Shown piece after piece: positions 34,208 through 43,002 of a DNA stretch of 64,000 bases. Source of the stretch: Clostridia bacterium (lineage in GTDB: Bacteria > Bacillota > Clostridia > Christensenellales > Borkfalkiaceae); NCBI GenBank assembly GCA_017448355.1, contig JAFSLQ010000046.1:1-64000 (forward strand). Direction: 5' to 3'. The position numbers and the translations under genes were made by a program. The notes below the pieces were generated by a model, which was not told the origin of the DNA, made no database searches, and worked only from the letters and a program-made list of their open reading frames with translations. Each line of letters starts with the position of its first letter. Within the stretch, counting starts at the first letter, position 1.

Positions 34208-35533
34208 ATGCTATATAGAAAAATAGGTGAAAAAATCGAAAAGTATTTTAAGTCTAAAACTAACAAAATACTTATAATCGACGGGGCTCGGCAAATAGGC
34301 AAATCGTATATCATCCGGCATTTTGGCACCAAGATGTTTAAGAATTATATAGAACTAAATTTTGTTGAAGACGAAAAAGGCGATAAGATATTTCAAAACA
34401 TCAATTCGGTTAAAGATTTTTATTTAGGGTTAAGTATGGTGGCCGGAGATAAAATGCAAAAGAAAGAAAATACGCTTGTATTTTTAGATGAAATTCAAGA
34501 GTATCCGCAGTTTTTAACCCTTCTTAAATTCTTAAAACAAGATGACAGATTCACTTACATTGCAAGCGGTTCGGAACTCGGCGTTACGCTTAAAAAGACT
34601 ACTTCGATTCCGATGGGCAGTATTGAAAGAGTTCATATGTACCCGCTTGATTTTGAAGAGTTTTTATACGCAAACGGATTTAATGAATTAGCAATAGCGT
34701 CTTTAAAAGAGAACTTCGATAATAAAGAAAGTTTAGACGAAAACACTCATAATAAAGTTTTAGATTTGTTTAAGAAGTATTTGTTAGTCGGCGGACTTCC
34801 CGATAGCGTTAATTCTTTTATAAACGATTATAATATCGTCAATGTCAGAAATATTCAAAGTGAAATTCACGAATATTACGGTGATGACGCCAGTAAATAT
34901 GATAAAGACCATAAGTTGAAAATAAAAAGAATTTACGATATGATTCCGATGGCGTTAGAGAATAAAAAGAAGAGAATCGTTGTCCAAAGAATTGAAAACA
35001 TAAACGGAAAAACAATGTCTAATTATCAAGACGAGTTTGATTATTTGATAAGTAGCGGGATAGCGTTAGACGTCAAAGCGTTATCTACCCCTACTTTCCC
35101 GCTTATTGAATCGAGTGGTAAAAACTTATTGAAACTTTATCTTAACGACGTCGGCATACTAACTAATATTTTATATAAGAACAATATTCGGGCAATATTA
35201 AATGATGAAAAAAGCATAAATCTCGGGACTGTGTACGAATCGGTCGTTGCAAGCGAATTAAAAGCGCACGGCTTTGACCTTTTCTATTATGACAACAAAG
35301 CAAACGGCGAAGTCGATTTCTTAATCGACGATTATGATAATCTTTCTGCCGTTCCGATCGAAGTTAAATCAGGCAAGGATTATACAGTTCACAGTGCTAT
35401 CAATAAGTTTTTATCTAATAAGGACTATAACGTTAAAAAAGGATATGTGCTTTCAAACGAAAGAACGGTATATGAAAAAGACGGCATAATCTATTTGCCG
35501 ATATATTACATTATGTTTTTTAAGAACAACTAA
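34208..35533 (+). CDS. AAA_14/DUF4143 family ATPase
   Basis: A 441-residue protein with P-loop GARQIGKSYIIRHFG, Walker B NTLVFLDEIQEYPQ and sensor region FTYIASGSELG, followed by the C-terminal DUF4143 domain. That domain ends with GEVDFLIDD and VPIEVKSGKD, a PD-(D/E)XK nuclease-like core. The family is common and often variable in gut anaerobes; its role is not established, with genome defence or regulation proposed. It stands alone between two carbohydrate operons, with its own promoter, GGAGG ribosome site and phased repeats. The tRNA fragment 180 bases downstream hints at arrival with a mobile element. Confidence 0.9.
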   Translation: MLYRKIGEKIEKYFKSKTNKILIIDGARQIGKSYIIRHFGTKMFKNYIELNFVEDEKGDKIFQNINSVKDFYLGLSMVAGDKMQKKENTLVFLDEIQEYPQFLTLLKFLKQDDRFTYIASGSELGVTLKKTTSIPMGSIERVHMYPLDFEEFLYANGFNELAIASLKENFDNKESLDENTHNKVLDLFKKYLLVGGLPDSVNSFINDYNIVNVRNIQSEIHEYYGDDASKYDKDHKLKIKRIYDMIPMALENKKKRIVVQRIENINGKTMSNYQDEFDYLISSGIALDVKALSTPTFPLIESSGKNLLKLYLNDVGILTNILYKNNIRAILNDEKSINLGTVYESVVASELKAHGFDLFYYDNKANGEVDFLIDDYDNLSAVPIEVKSGKDYTVHSAINKFLSNKDYNVKKGYVLSNERTVYEKDGIIYLPIYYIMFFKNN

Positions 35534-35706
35534 AAATCGATATACTTGCATAAAAAAGGGTTGTTGTCAACACGATTATGCATAAAATAAGGATATTTGT
35601 TTTCTATTTTTTACATATTTTTAGGACAATAAAAGATGTTTTTTCGCCATTTTGGGGATTTTTTGGGGACTAAAAAGTTAAAATCGCAAGTGTTTTATTG
35701 ATTATT

Positions 35707-35898
35707 TTAAAATAGTGCTTGCGGTTCGAATCCCGTTGGGGTCACCACTGACACAACATATTGTAAATGATTAGTAAAATCCTTACAATATGTTGTGTTT
35801 TGTTTTATGGATTTTCCCCATTTCGATCGACTTTTTGGGGAAATTTCGGCATAAAAGTCGTAGAACTGAAACTGTTTGATTTGTCTTGTTTGTTCCAT
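35707..35898 (-). CDS. Small doubtful reading frame spanning the tRNA fragment
   Basis: 63 codons with a good AAGGAG site ahead of ATG and a start MEQTRQIKQFQFYDFYAEIS. The last third is simply antisense to the terminator hairpin and tRNA fragment, so the protein end is not natural. It may be the 5' end of a gene truncated by integration at the tRNA-like site. No family recognised. Confidence 0.3.
   Translation of the reverse strand: MEQTRQIKQFQFYDFYAEISPKSRSKWGKSIKQNTTYCKDFTNHLQYVVSVVTPTGFEPQALF
35721..35747 (+). other. tRNA 3'-end fragment, possible attachment-site remnant
   Basis: The T loop TTCGAAT, the 3' T-stem half CCGTT, an acceptor-like GGGGTCA and an encoded CCA are present. The D arm, anticodon arm and 5' acceptor are absent, and the 5' T-stem half does not pair properly. 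Site-specific elements commonly leave such a 3' tRNA fragment at one end. The terminator hairpin that follows would be the original tRNA terminator. Confidence 0.55.
35751..35798 (+). terminator. Intrinsic terminator after the tRNA fragment
   Basis: Perfect 16-base stem (ACACAACATATTGTAA, arms 35751-35766 and 35783-35798) with a 16-base loop, then a T-rich tract on the plus strand. It starts three bases after the encoded CCA. Confidence 0.75.
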
Positions 35899-36156
35899 CT
35901 GATTTCTCCTTAATTTGTTTTTTGCCGTCGTTTAAAGACCGTCGGCACGTCTTTATGTCAGCACATAGGCATCACCCTCATAATAAAAATATTTTTGCTC
36001 CCATATATAACCGTTAAACTCACCTGAAAATTTCACTTTTTAAAAAAAATTTTTAAATTTTCTTAAAATATTTTTTAAGTCTCTCAATAGGTAGCCGAAT
36101 TAACTGCCTTTTTGTTGCGCTTTTTCACAAATACTTTTATTATTTAATTAAAATGC
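35899..36156. other. Gene-free AT-rich stretch
   Basis: Between the small doubtful reading frame and the operon terminator I see no convincing gene, RNA or repeat. It contains long A/T runs and a short GC-richer segment near 35925-35975. On the minus strand that segment lies upstream of the doubtful frame and could be its leader. Confidence 0.5.
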
Positions 36157-36182
36157 AAGCGAGCGTCAATCGACGCTCGCTT
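36157..36182 (-). terminator. Intrinsic terminator of the DUF4838/GH112 operon
   Basis: Perfect 11-base stem with GC-rich core (AAGCGAGCGTC, arms 36157-36167 and 36172-36182) and a four-base loop, about 60 bases after the GH112 stop codon. TTTTAATTAAA follows on the minus strand. Confidence 0.8.
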
Positions 36183-36240
36183 AATTACCTATCTACTTTT
36201 AATCTCATTAAAGTACGAAACAATTCAAATCTTTTTATTT

Positions 36241-38424
36241 TTAATTTTTTCCCGTTACTTTAATCCATTTGATTTCATACGGTTTAAATATAAACGTCTG
36301 CGACTTACCGTTTATATCGTAAAACTCCGTTGTCTGTTCTTTCTCCGTATTATTTATCACCGCGTATCTGTCTCCGTAAAAATGTGCTTCCGTTAATGGG
36401 TTTGTGCAATAAGACCTTTTGTCCATATTCTCTTTATTCGCCGTCCACAGTATCGCGCGATACAACAGTTTCGCATTTTCAGCAGAATAAGGCAGTCCTG
36501 TTATGTAAAAACTTCTGCCTTTTCCATAAGCATTGCCCGCCATTTTTACTTCACCAACGCTATAATTTCTCTTAAAACGTTCGGAATACACAATATCAAT
36601 GACATTCGTGCCTTCAAGTGCAAAAATATTTTTCTTGTCTTCACCATAATCGACAGGACACTCTATATTGTTTAAAATAAAATGCTCTCGGCTTGCTGTT
36701 ACGTTATGCTTGTCTTCACCAAGTGAAATCCCGCACTCTTTATCCACGCCCAACACATCAGAAAGTTGGAAGAACTTGCCGTTATACTGCACCGCAGTAG
36801 GTTCGCCTACTCCGATAAAACCGCCGCCGTTATAGACGAATTTACGGACTTCGGTCAATACTTTCTCATCTTTCCAGTTATCTCCGCCGCTCCAAGCCGT
36901 TCCCGCGTCGCCCGCGTTTATAACTACGTCGTAGCCTTTGAGTGTACCTGCCTTTACGTCGTCGAAGTTTATGAAACTCACGTCAACGGGAAGTCCCGAC
37001 AACGCTTCGTATATCCCTTGATAGGAATAACTTTGCTGATACCAAAGTTCGTGCGCAGTCATATTACACATCCAACTGCGTATTTTACCCCAACAGTTTA
37101 AAACCGCCACTTTCGCAAAATTATAAGGTTTTTGCGTTTTTACAGTATCGTATATATATCTGAATTCATCACATATTTCCGCCGCCCTGTCTATAAACTT
37201 CGGAAATTTAGCCGCTAAACTCAAATAGCCCCCAAAACCTATCCTGTCCAAAGGGTTTCGCATCATTGCCCTACGCGCGGTTATCCAGTTGCGATTTAAT
37301 TCTGCAACAGCATTATCTTCGTTTCCTTCAAAGAAAGTATCAGGAAAGAAATACGGTAAAAATCTGCCTTCTTTATATTTCACCCCTTCAACGTCCGAAA
37401 GCATACGGACGGTTACGCCACCGCCTACACTGCCGACTATTGCGTCAAGATTAAGTTCCTTAAATCTTTCTCCGTATATCTCCGCACCTATCCAGCAATC
37501 GCCTAAAAACATCATTGCTTCCTTACCGTTTTCGTGCGTAATTTTTACTAAATCTTTTACAGTTTCGGCTACGAAATTCTGTACGAATTCCATATAGTCT
37601 TTGTATTCTTTTGTCGGTATTCTGTGCGTCTGATTATAATACCCCTGATCCACGAGATATTCCGCTCGCATTTTGTATCCGTATTGCTCTTTAAACGCGT
37701 CAAGCATACGGGGGCTTACCGCCATATTATATCCGAACCAGTCCACATTTCTTTCTTTTCCCTTTTGATTGTATACCAAAGTAAACATATACAAAAACGT
37801 GGTGAACCTGACGACATTACAATCGGGATTATCCTTGCACCATTTTTGTAAGTTTTTCCTGATAAATTTGTTCGTTTTTGGATAAAAGGGGTCGTACATT
37901 ATATGATGCGGCTCGTTCCAACCGTTGGTTATGTAATTATACATATGAACAGGATGCCACAGAGAAATCATTAAAAACGCCACAGTGTATTGATGAAAGG
38001 GTTTGGCGTTATTGATTATTATGTTTCCGTTTTCTTCGTCCGCCGTCCACTCGGTATGAAGTTCGCCCGTCGTTCTATCCATAACTTCGAGATATTTTAA
38101 TGCTTCTTTTGAAAAGTCAGGTTTTACCTGTTCCGCATAAAAAGTATCCATTAAATGAACGGTTAAAGTTTCTTCCGTCGCCGTGATAAAGGGCGTCATA
38201 ACGAACATATGCTGCCACTCGTCGGGATTGTTTTTTGCCCACTCATGATTACCGCGGTCAACGAAATATACGTTATATACTTTATCCGCTATTTCTCTCG
38301 GATTTTTGGGAAGTTTTACGCCGTCGCAGTCTCTGACCGCGTCTGCACCCCATAATTTTGCGATTTTCTTCGTACCTTCCACAAAACTTTCGTCAGTCGG
38401 TATCGTTATTCTGCCTTTTGCCAT
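36241..38424 (-). CDS. lnpA: GH112 beta-1,3-galactosyl-N-acetylhexosamine phosphorylase
   Basis: A 727-residue cytoplasmic enzyme that fits GH112 along its length: N-terminal GRITIPTDESFVEGTKKIAK and LWGADAVRDCDG, HPVHMYNYITNGWNEPHH, VSPRMLDAFKEQYGY, the catalytic general-acid region MMFLGDCWIGAEIYGE (Asp309), and the glutamine-amidotransferase-like domain (GYDVVINAGDAGTAWSGG). The family phosphorolyses galacto-N-biose or lacto-N-biose (mucin or milk-type units) to galactose 1-phosphate and a HexNAc; some members prefer galactosyl-beta-1,4-rhamnose. The choice cannot be made by eye. It is the last gene of the long operon containing three DUF4838 proteins, which argues for host-type N-acetylated glycans. 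Confidence 0.9.
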   Translation of the reverse strand: MAKGRITIPTDESFVEGTKKIAKLWGADAVRDCDGVKLPKNPREIADKVYNVYFVDRGNHEWAKNNPDEWQHMFVMTPFITATEETLTVHLMDTFYAEQVKPDFSKEALKYLEVMDRTTGELHTEWTADEENGNIIINNAKPFHQYTVAFLMISLWHPVHMYNYITNGWNEPHHIMYDPFYPKTNKFIRKNLQKWCKDNPDCNVVRFTTFLYMFTLVYNQKGKERNVDWFGYNMAVSPRMLDAFKEQYGYKMRAEYLVDQGYYNQTHRIPTKEYKDYMEFVQNFVAETVKDLVKITHENGKEAMMFLGDCWIGAEIYGERFKELNLDAIVGSVGGGVTVRMLSDVEGVKYKEGRFLPYFFPDTFFEGNEDNAVAELNRNWITARRAMMRNPLDRIGFGGYLSLAAKFPKFIDRAAEICDEFRYIYDTVKTQKPYNFAKVAVLNCWGKIRSWMCNMTAHELWYQQSYSYQGIYEALSGLPVDVSFINFDDVKAGTLKGYDVVINAGDAGTAWSGGDNWKDEKVLTEVRKFVYNGGGFIGVGEPTAVQYNGKFFQLSDVLGVDKECGISLGEDKHNVTASREHFILNNIECPVDYGEDKKNIFALEGTNVIDIVYSERFKRNYSVGEVKMAGNAYGKGRSFYITGLPYSAENAKLLYRAILWTANKENMDKRSYCTNPLTEAHFYGDRYAVINNTEKEQTTEFYDINGKSQTFIFKPYEIKWIKVTGKN

Positions 38425-38454
38425 AAAATTATCTTCCTTTTTTTATTGAATAAT

Positions 38455-40674
38455 TTATATTTTGCTTGGAGATTCGACGAACAAATAAGCCCCTGCGTTC
38501 ATGCTTTTAACGCGCATAATTACGCCCTTTAAATGGCGCGGGATAAGATTCAATCTTAAATCGGAAAGCGGAATACCTGTTTTAGCGGAAAACTCGTCTA
38601 CATTCGTTATTATACCGCCCTTTAAATATATTTTTTTAAAATCCTTAAAATCACACCAAGTAGGATTTGCGTCGTTGTCGACGATTTTTTCGCCGTTCCA
38701 AGCGCCGAGATAACCGTTATCGTTTTCGTTATTAGTGCGGTAGGTAAAGGAAATATCCGCCCTTTCGCCCATTTCTCCTTCTATCGGAATTATAACGTAA
38801 AGTTCTCTGGCGTAATTTTCGTTGTTTCTATCCCCGGCAGCGCATTTAGCGTCCCAATAAGAACACTCTTTTATCGATTGCCTGAAATTATTGACGACAG
38901 GTAAAAAAGCGTTTTCAAGAACTCTCGTTATGCCGAGTTTTCTTAAACCGTTATAAAGTTGTTCGTTTCTTAAAACGTAATCTTTTTTTTGCTTTTCCGA
39001 ACCGCTTTCCATAATCTTATCGAAAAAGCAATAGATATCGTAATACTCGACTTGAAGAAGAAGTTTAGACACATTCCTTTTTTCGCCGGCAGTGGCGGCA
39101 AGCGAATATGCTATTTCAAGAAGACGTTTCCCCGTTTTTATGTACTCTTCGGAATTTTTTTCGGATATTACCGACGTTGGCTCAGACGTGGCAAAGTAAT
39201 AGTTTTCGCTTAAACTTTCACAAAACGAAATATACTCTTTAACGCTCTTCCATCCTGCACCGTAATAGCCTTCCAAAAACTCGTCCATATATACACTGTA
39301 TTCTTGTCCCGACATAAACGGATTATAAAGAACCTTCGCAAGAAGATAGACTTTTAATTCCGAAAAGTCGCAGGAAACCGCTGTACCGTTTATAAATACG
39401 CCCTTAACATTATTTTCGGCAAAAAATCTCGCGTTTTGTAAAAGCGTATTAAAAACCGGAAAGGCACAATTTATTTGATTATAATTATAAGGATAATCCC
39501 AAACGTAAATCTTATCGGTAAACTCAGAATAATTTTTCAGTCTGCACACAAAATCGTAAGAAGATTTACACTCCTTTACATTGTCTTCTTCATATTTTTT
39601 AGCCGCTTCGGAAAATGCAAGCGACCTTGTACCCGTAGAACAAACCCTTATAACAACGTCCTTATCGGGACGCACGCAATTCGGAACTGCGCCAACGCCG
39701 TGATAAGAAATGGTTTCGACCGAAACGTTAGGATAATTTTCCTTTATTTTCCTTTGAACTCTGTTTACAAAATCTAAAAGGATATCCGTATCGTTCCAAC
39801 CGTTTTTCCTTTTGCTTTCGCACTTTTCACAATGACAATATGCCATTTCTCCGTCGTTTATTGAAACAGAAACAAGTGTAGGCGATTCTTCTTGGTCAAG
39901 CCACTTAACTGCGGAAGAAACAACGACGTTAAGCGTTTCTTCTTCACTCATACAAAGACCGCCCGGATTTCTGACGTTGTTATCGAAAGCGTAAAGGAAA
40001 GGTTTATCCGTATAATAGACGCTTGGCGGAACGAGATGTAAAAAAGTATGTACAAGTCCTTTAAATCCGCCAGCAAAACCGACGCTTCCGCCGTCCGCTG
40101 CGTGGAGTCGTCTTACGAAACTGCCGTTTACCTTACTTTTTACCGAGAACTCTGCGTCGAATATCGACCAATCGCATATATCCCTATACTCGAAAACAGG
40201 TCTTTGACTATCGGTAAAGTCAGTAATCTCTATTTTATCTCTGTATAATAATTTTTCGACGTCTTTGGTAAAAAATCTGACGCCTAAACATTTTTCGATA
40301 AACGAATAGATGCCGTATAAAATTCCGCGTTTACCGCCGTTTATAATGACAAGTCCGTTTTCTACTATTATGTCGTAATCATCGTCGCGATACGTTACGT
40401 TTGCGCTCTCATCGTATTCACGATTCGTTCCGCCGATAAGAATTTCACGGTCGGTTTTTAAAGGATAACGGTCGTATATTATAGGAATATTTATACCTGA
40501 AATTTTATATATGTAATTTTGTATAACCGCCGCGCCCTTTTCAATATATTCGGGCGCCATAGCGGGCGAACGGAGACTTGCAGAAGAGTGAAATACTATA
40601 CTGTACTCCGCAATATCGTTTCCGCAAACGGATATTTCCGACAGTTTTTCGCCTATTCTTAAAAAATTATTCAT
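38455..40674 (-). CDS. Cytoplasmic DUF4838 (GH163-type) glycosidase
   Basis: A 739-residue protein without signal peptide. An N-terminal GH67/GH20-like domain (REILIGGTNREY, RGILYGIYSFIEKCLGVRFF) precedes the DUF4838 core: LVHTFLHLVPP, SVSINDGEMAYCHCEKC (Asp274 and the CxCxxC motif), VIRVCSTGTR, and EFLEGYYGAGW. A C-terminal beta domain follows. To my knowledge DUF4838 corresponds to GH163, whose characterised member is an endo-beta-N-acetylglucosaminidase acting on complex N-glycans. Third DUF4838 protein in the operon and the only one inside the cell, so it may act on imported fragments ahead of GH112. ATG preceded by AGGAG. Confidence 0.8.
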   Translation of the reverse strand: MNNFLRIGEKLSEISVCGNDIAEYSIVFHSSASLRSPAMAPEYIEKGAAVIQNYIYKISGINIPIIYDRYPLKTDREILIGGTNREYDESANVTYRDDDYDIIVENGLVIINGGKRGILYGIYSFIEKCLGVRFFTKDVEKLLYRDKIEITDFTDSQRPVFEYRDICDWSIFDAEFSVKSKVNGSFVRRLHAADGGSVGFAGGFKGLVHTFLHLVPPSVYYTDKPFLYAFDNNVRNPGGLCMSEEETLNVVVSSAVKWLDQEESPTLVSVSINDGEMAYCHCEKCESKRKNGWNDTDILLDFVNRVQRKIKENYPNVSVETISYHGVGAVPNCVRPDKDVVIRVCSTGTRSLAFSEAAKKYEEDNVKECKSSYDFVCRLKNYSEFTDKIYVWDYPYNYNQINCAFPVFNTLLQNARFFAENNVKGVFINGTAVSCDFSELKVYLLAKVLYNPFMSGQEYSVYMDEFLEGYYGAGWKSVKEYISFCESLSENYYFATSEPTSVISEKNSEEYIKTGKRLLEIAYSLAATAGEKRNVSKLLLQVEYYDIYCFFDKIMESGSEKQKKDYVLRNEQLYNGLRKLGITRVLENAFLPVVNNFRQSIKECSYWDAKCAAGDRNNENYARELYVIIPIEGEMGERADISFTYRTNNENDNGYLGAWNGEKIVDNDANPTWCDFKDFKKIYLKGGIITNVDEFSAKTGIPLSDLRLNLIPRHLKGVIMRVKSMNAGAYLFVESPSKI

Positions 40675-40733
40675 GGCTGGTCTCCTGACTTGTGTTCTTC
40701 TCTAAAACGTCTATTTCTCTTTTCTTTTTTCAT
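40671..40733 (-). CDS. Possible 20-residue leader peptide
   Basis: A short frame, MKKEKRNRRFREEHKSGDQP, ends in TGA overlapping the ATG of the DUF4838 gene (ATGA). Product is highly basic. A weak AGGATAA lies upstream. It could be a translational coupling leader or chance. Confidence 0.25.
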   Translation of the reverse strand: MKKEKRNRRFREEHKSGDQP

Positions 40734-40833
40734 TTTTATAATTTATCCTATAAAAACCGTTGACAGTTTATACACAGTTAAAATATCTTAACGAAAGCGA
40801 TAAAAAACGTTTAAATAATATTTTTGTAACCAT

Positions 40834-41703
40834 TTATTTCGGTATATCGCTTTTGCACCAGCGAAAATTCCCCCTTACTCCCATTACTTTTGAATAATAT
40901 ACGAAGGTCTTCGGATATTTGTTTATGATTTTTAAAAATTCAGGTATTTGCCTTTGATTTACGATGGATATTATCATATTAGAGTCTTCGCCCGTAAACA
41001 TACCTTTACTTTCCATCACGGTTGCTCCGTGTTTCAACTCAAATAATATCTCTTGTTTCAACTCTTCCGGATATTTCGTTATTATTTTAAATTCCACAGC
41101 ATCTCTGTTGTCCTTCATTACGAAATTTACGCCCCACTCGAATATATACATCTGTACAAATGACAACAGTATACTATTCAAGTCTTTATATACTATAAAC
41201 GATGCGAGAAATATTGCATAACAGATTACGCTTATTATCCTTTCAATATTGATATGCGTATTCCTTTTTTGAAAAATACTTGCTACTATATCCACCCCGC
41301 CCGTCGAAGAACCAAGTCTAATCATTATTCCCGTCCTTATCCCGAGCAGTATGCCGGAAAATATCGCGGCAAGCAGTCTTTCGTTTTCCGCCTTATATTG
41401 ATAAAAATTTATTTCCGCAAGCAAATAAATAAATGCCGAAGATAATACGGTAAATAAAACAGTATATATCACAAACCGTTTATCAAGAAAAAACCAAGCG
41501 ATGATAAGCAACGGAATATTAAGTACAAAATAATAAATACCTGCATTTATTTGTGTGATTTCTTGCAGCATCGTAGCAATACCGTCAACACCGCTCGGCG
41601 CGAATTTATTATTATATACGAAAACGTGTAAAGTCAGCGCTGATATAATCGCTGATAATAACGTCAAAAATATTTCCGTAAAAATCTTCGTCTTTTTATT
41701 CAT
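40834..41703 (-). CDS. YitT family membrane protein
   Basis: A 289-residue protein with the YitT (DUF161) membrane domain of about five to six helices (SGVDGIATMLQEITQINAGIYY, GIRTGIMIRLGSSTGGVDIV) and a C-terminal cytoplasmic DUF2179 domain (GATVMESKGMFTGEDSNMII). The family is widespread in Firmicutes; a transport function is suspected but not defined. It overlaps the MFS gene by eight bases and sits between transporter and glycosidase genes, so it may export or import a breakdown product. Similar proteins occur as housekeeping genes, so the link to the glycan pathway is inference. Confidence 0.85.
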   Translation of the reverse strand: MNKKTKIFTEIFLTLLSAIISALTLHVFVYNNKFAPSGVDGIATMLQEITQINAGIYYFVLNIPLLIIAWFFLDKRFVIYTVLFTVLSSAFIYLLAEINFYQYKAENERLLAAIFSGILLGIRTGIMIRLGSSTGGVDIVASIFQKRNTHINIERIISVICYAIFLASFIVYKDLNSILLSFVQMYIFEWGVNFVMKDNRDAVEFKIITKYPEELKQEILFELKHGATVMESKGMFTGEDSNMIISIVNQRQIPEFLKIINKYPKTFVYYSKVMGVRGNFRWCKSDIPK

Positions 41704-42952
41704 CTTCCACCGTCTTATCGCATGGCAAATCTTTTTGAATTGTTTTATCTTCTTTTTTCTTCTTGTTGAATATAAGATAAATCAACGCTAAAAGCGCGGA
41801 GACCGCCGCTATACATATAAGCAATATGAACGCGCCCGTCCAGCCGCTTGCGTCCGCCATATACCCTAACACGTAAGTCGCTATCGCCATACCTATGTAA
41901 CACGCCCCGTTTAAGTACCCCGCCAAAAATCCTGCGTCGAATTTCCCCTTAAACGTCAACGGCACTTGCACCGTCGTGGTGTTAGAAACTATGCTCATCG
42001 TTATCGCTTCCATTGTAAACAAAATTATTACGGGAATCCAACTCGCATCTAAAAGCAACAATACTCCCGCTATCAATATCGCTCCCGTCACGAAAGCAAT
42101 TAACGAAATCAAAACGTAATTCTTTAATTTCTTATATAGGTAAGGCGAAATAAAGGCAACCGACAAGGTAAAAAGCGGCAAAAATATCGACATAAATATC
42201 GAGATAGCGTCGGACATGCCGTAACTTTCTTTTATTATCGCAGGTATCCATTGTTGCAGTCCCCCCGATATTGCGTAACAGGCAAGCGAAAATTCTCCCA
42301 GCAACAACAATAATATTATTGCTTTTTTATCGGGTTTCTGTTTGGGTATTTCCCGTTGCGTTATTTCTTTTTCCTTAATTTCAATCCCTTTTATTTTACC
42401 CGTACCAAATAAAAACAATATAGCGACGGTGAAGAGTAAAATGCCCGCGGTAAGAAAACAATACATAAACGCGCTCGTATCTATTGCAAATATTGCGCAT
42501 ACGCCTATCGCCGCGAATTTTCCGCCCGTCGATGCGGTTGCCATAACGATCCCCGTCGCCCCTATCCTTTCGGGCGAAACGTTTTCTCTCAATATCAGCA
42601 ATAGAACAGGCCATAAATTCGCCTGTGCGAAACCATTTAAAAGCCACATATACTTTATGGTTATAAATGGCGCGCCGAAAAAGATGATGAAATTTATAAC
42701 GCCCGAAATAATAAGCGCGGATACAACCAGCAGTTTTCTGTTGAATTTATGACATAAAAAGCCCACGCATATTTGCCCTATTCCGTATGCAAAGAAAAAA
42801 AGAGTTGCGGGAAGCGACGCAGTCGCGTGCTCCACCGCAAATCTGTCCATTATCAAGGTTACGTTAGAAGCGTAACTGTAACGTCCGAGTTGCGCAACAG
42901 TATAAGCTATCCAACAGATAATAATAAGCCATATTTCTTTTCTTTTAGTCAT
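41696..42952 (-). CDS. MFS transporter, GlpT/UhpT-like
   Basis: A 418-residue intact major facilitator with twelve predicted helices. N-terminal CWIAYTVAQLGRYSYASNV, the loop FFFAYGIGQICVGFLCHKFNRK (motif A-like), and C-terminal FLAGYLNGACYIGMAIATYV are preserved. It is a clear paralogue of the frameshifted transporter at 0.9-2.2 kb and supplies the template for that frameshift call. Likely substrate: a sugar, disaccharide or sugar phosphate released by the surface DUF4838 enzymes. In the same operon, 50 bases after the giant secreted protein gene. Confidence 0.85.
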   Translation of the reverse strand: MTKRKEIWLIIICWIAYTVAQLGRYSYASNVTLIMDRFAVEHATASLPATLFFFAYGIGQICVGFLCHKFNRKLLVVSALIISGVINFIIFFGAPFITIKYMWLLNGFAQANLWPVLLLILRENVSPERIGATGIVMATASTGGKFAAIGVCAIFAIDTSAFMYCFLTAGILLFTVAILFLFGTGKIKGIEIKEKEITQREIPKQKPDKKAIILLLLLGEFSLACYAISGGLQQWIPAIIKESYGMSDAISIFMSIFLPLFTLSVAFISPYLYKKLKNYVLISLIAFVTGAILIAGVLLLLDASWIPVIILFTMEAITMSIVSNTTTVQVPLTFKGKFDAGFLAGYLNGACYIGMAIATYVLGYMADASGWTGAFILLICIAAVSALLALIYLIFNKKKKEDKTIQKDLPCDKTVEDE

Positions 42953-43002
42953 AAATCTTTTAAGTCCTTAAAAAATATAAAACATATTAAAATTCAAACG
43001 TT

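Noticed and set aside
35721..35747. A complete tRNA gene
   Set aside because: No D arm, anticodon arm or 5' acceptor strand can be folded from upstream bases.
40760..40790. Plus-strand TTGACA near 40.77 kb as a promoter
   Set aside because: No plus-strand gene follows; all downstream coding is on the minus strand.
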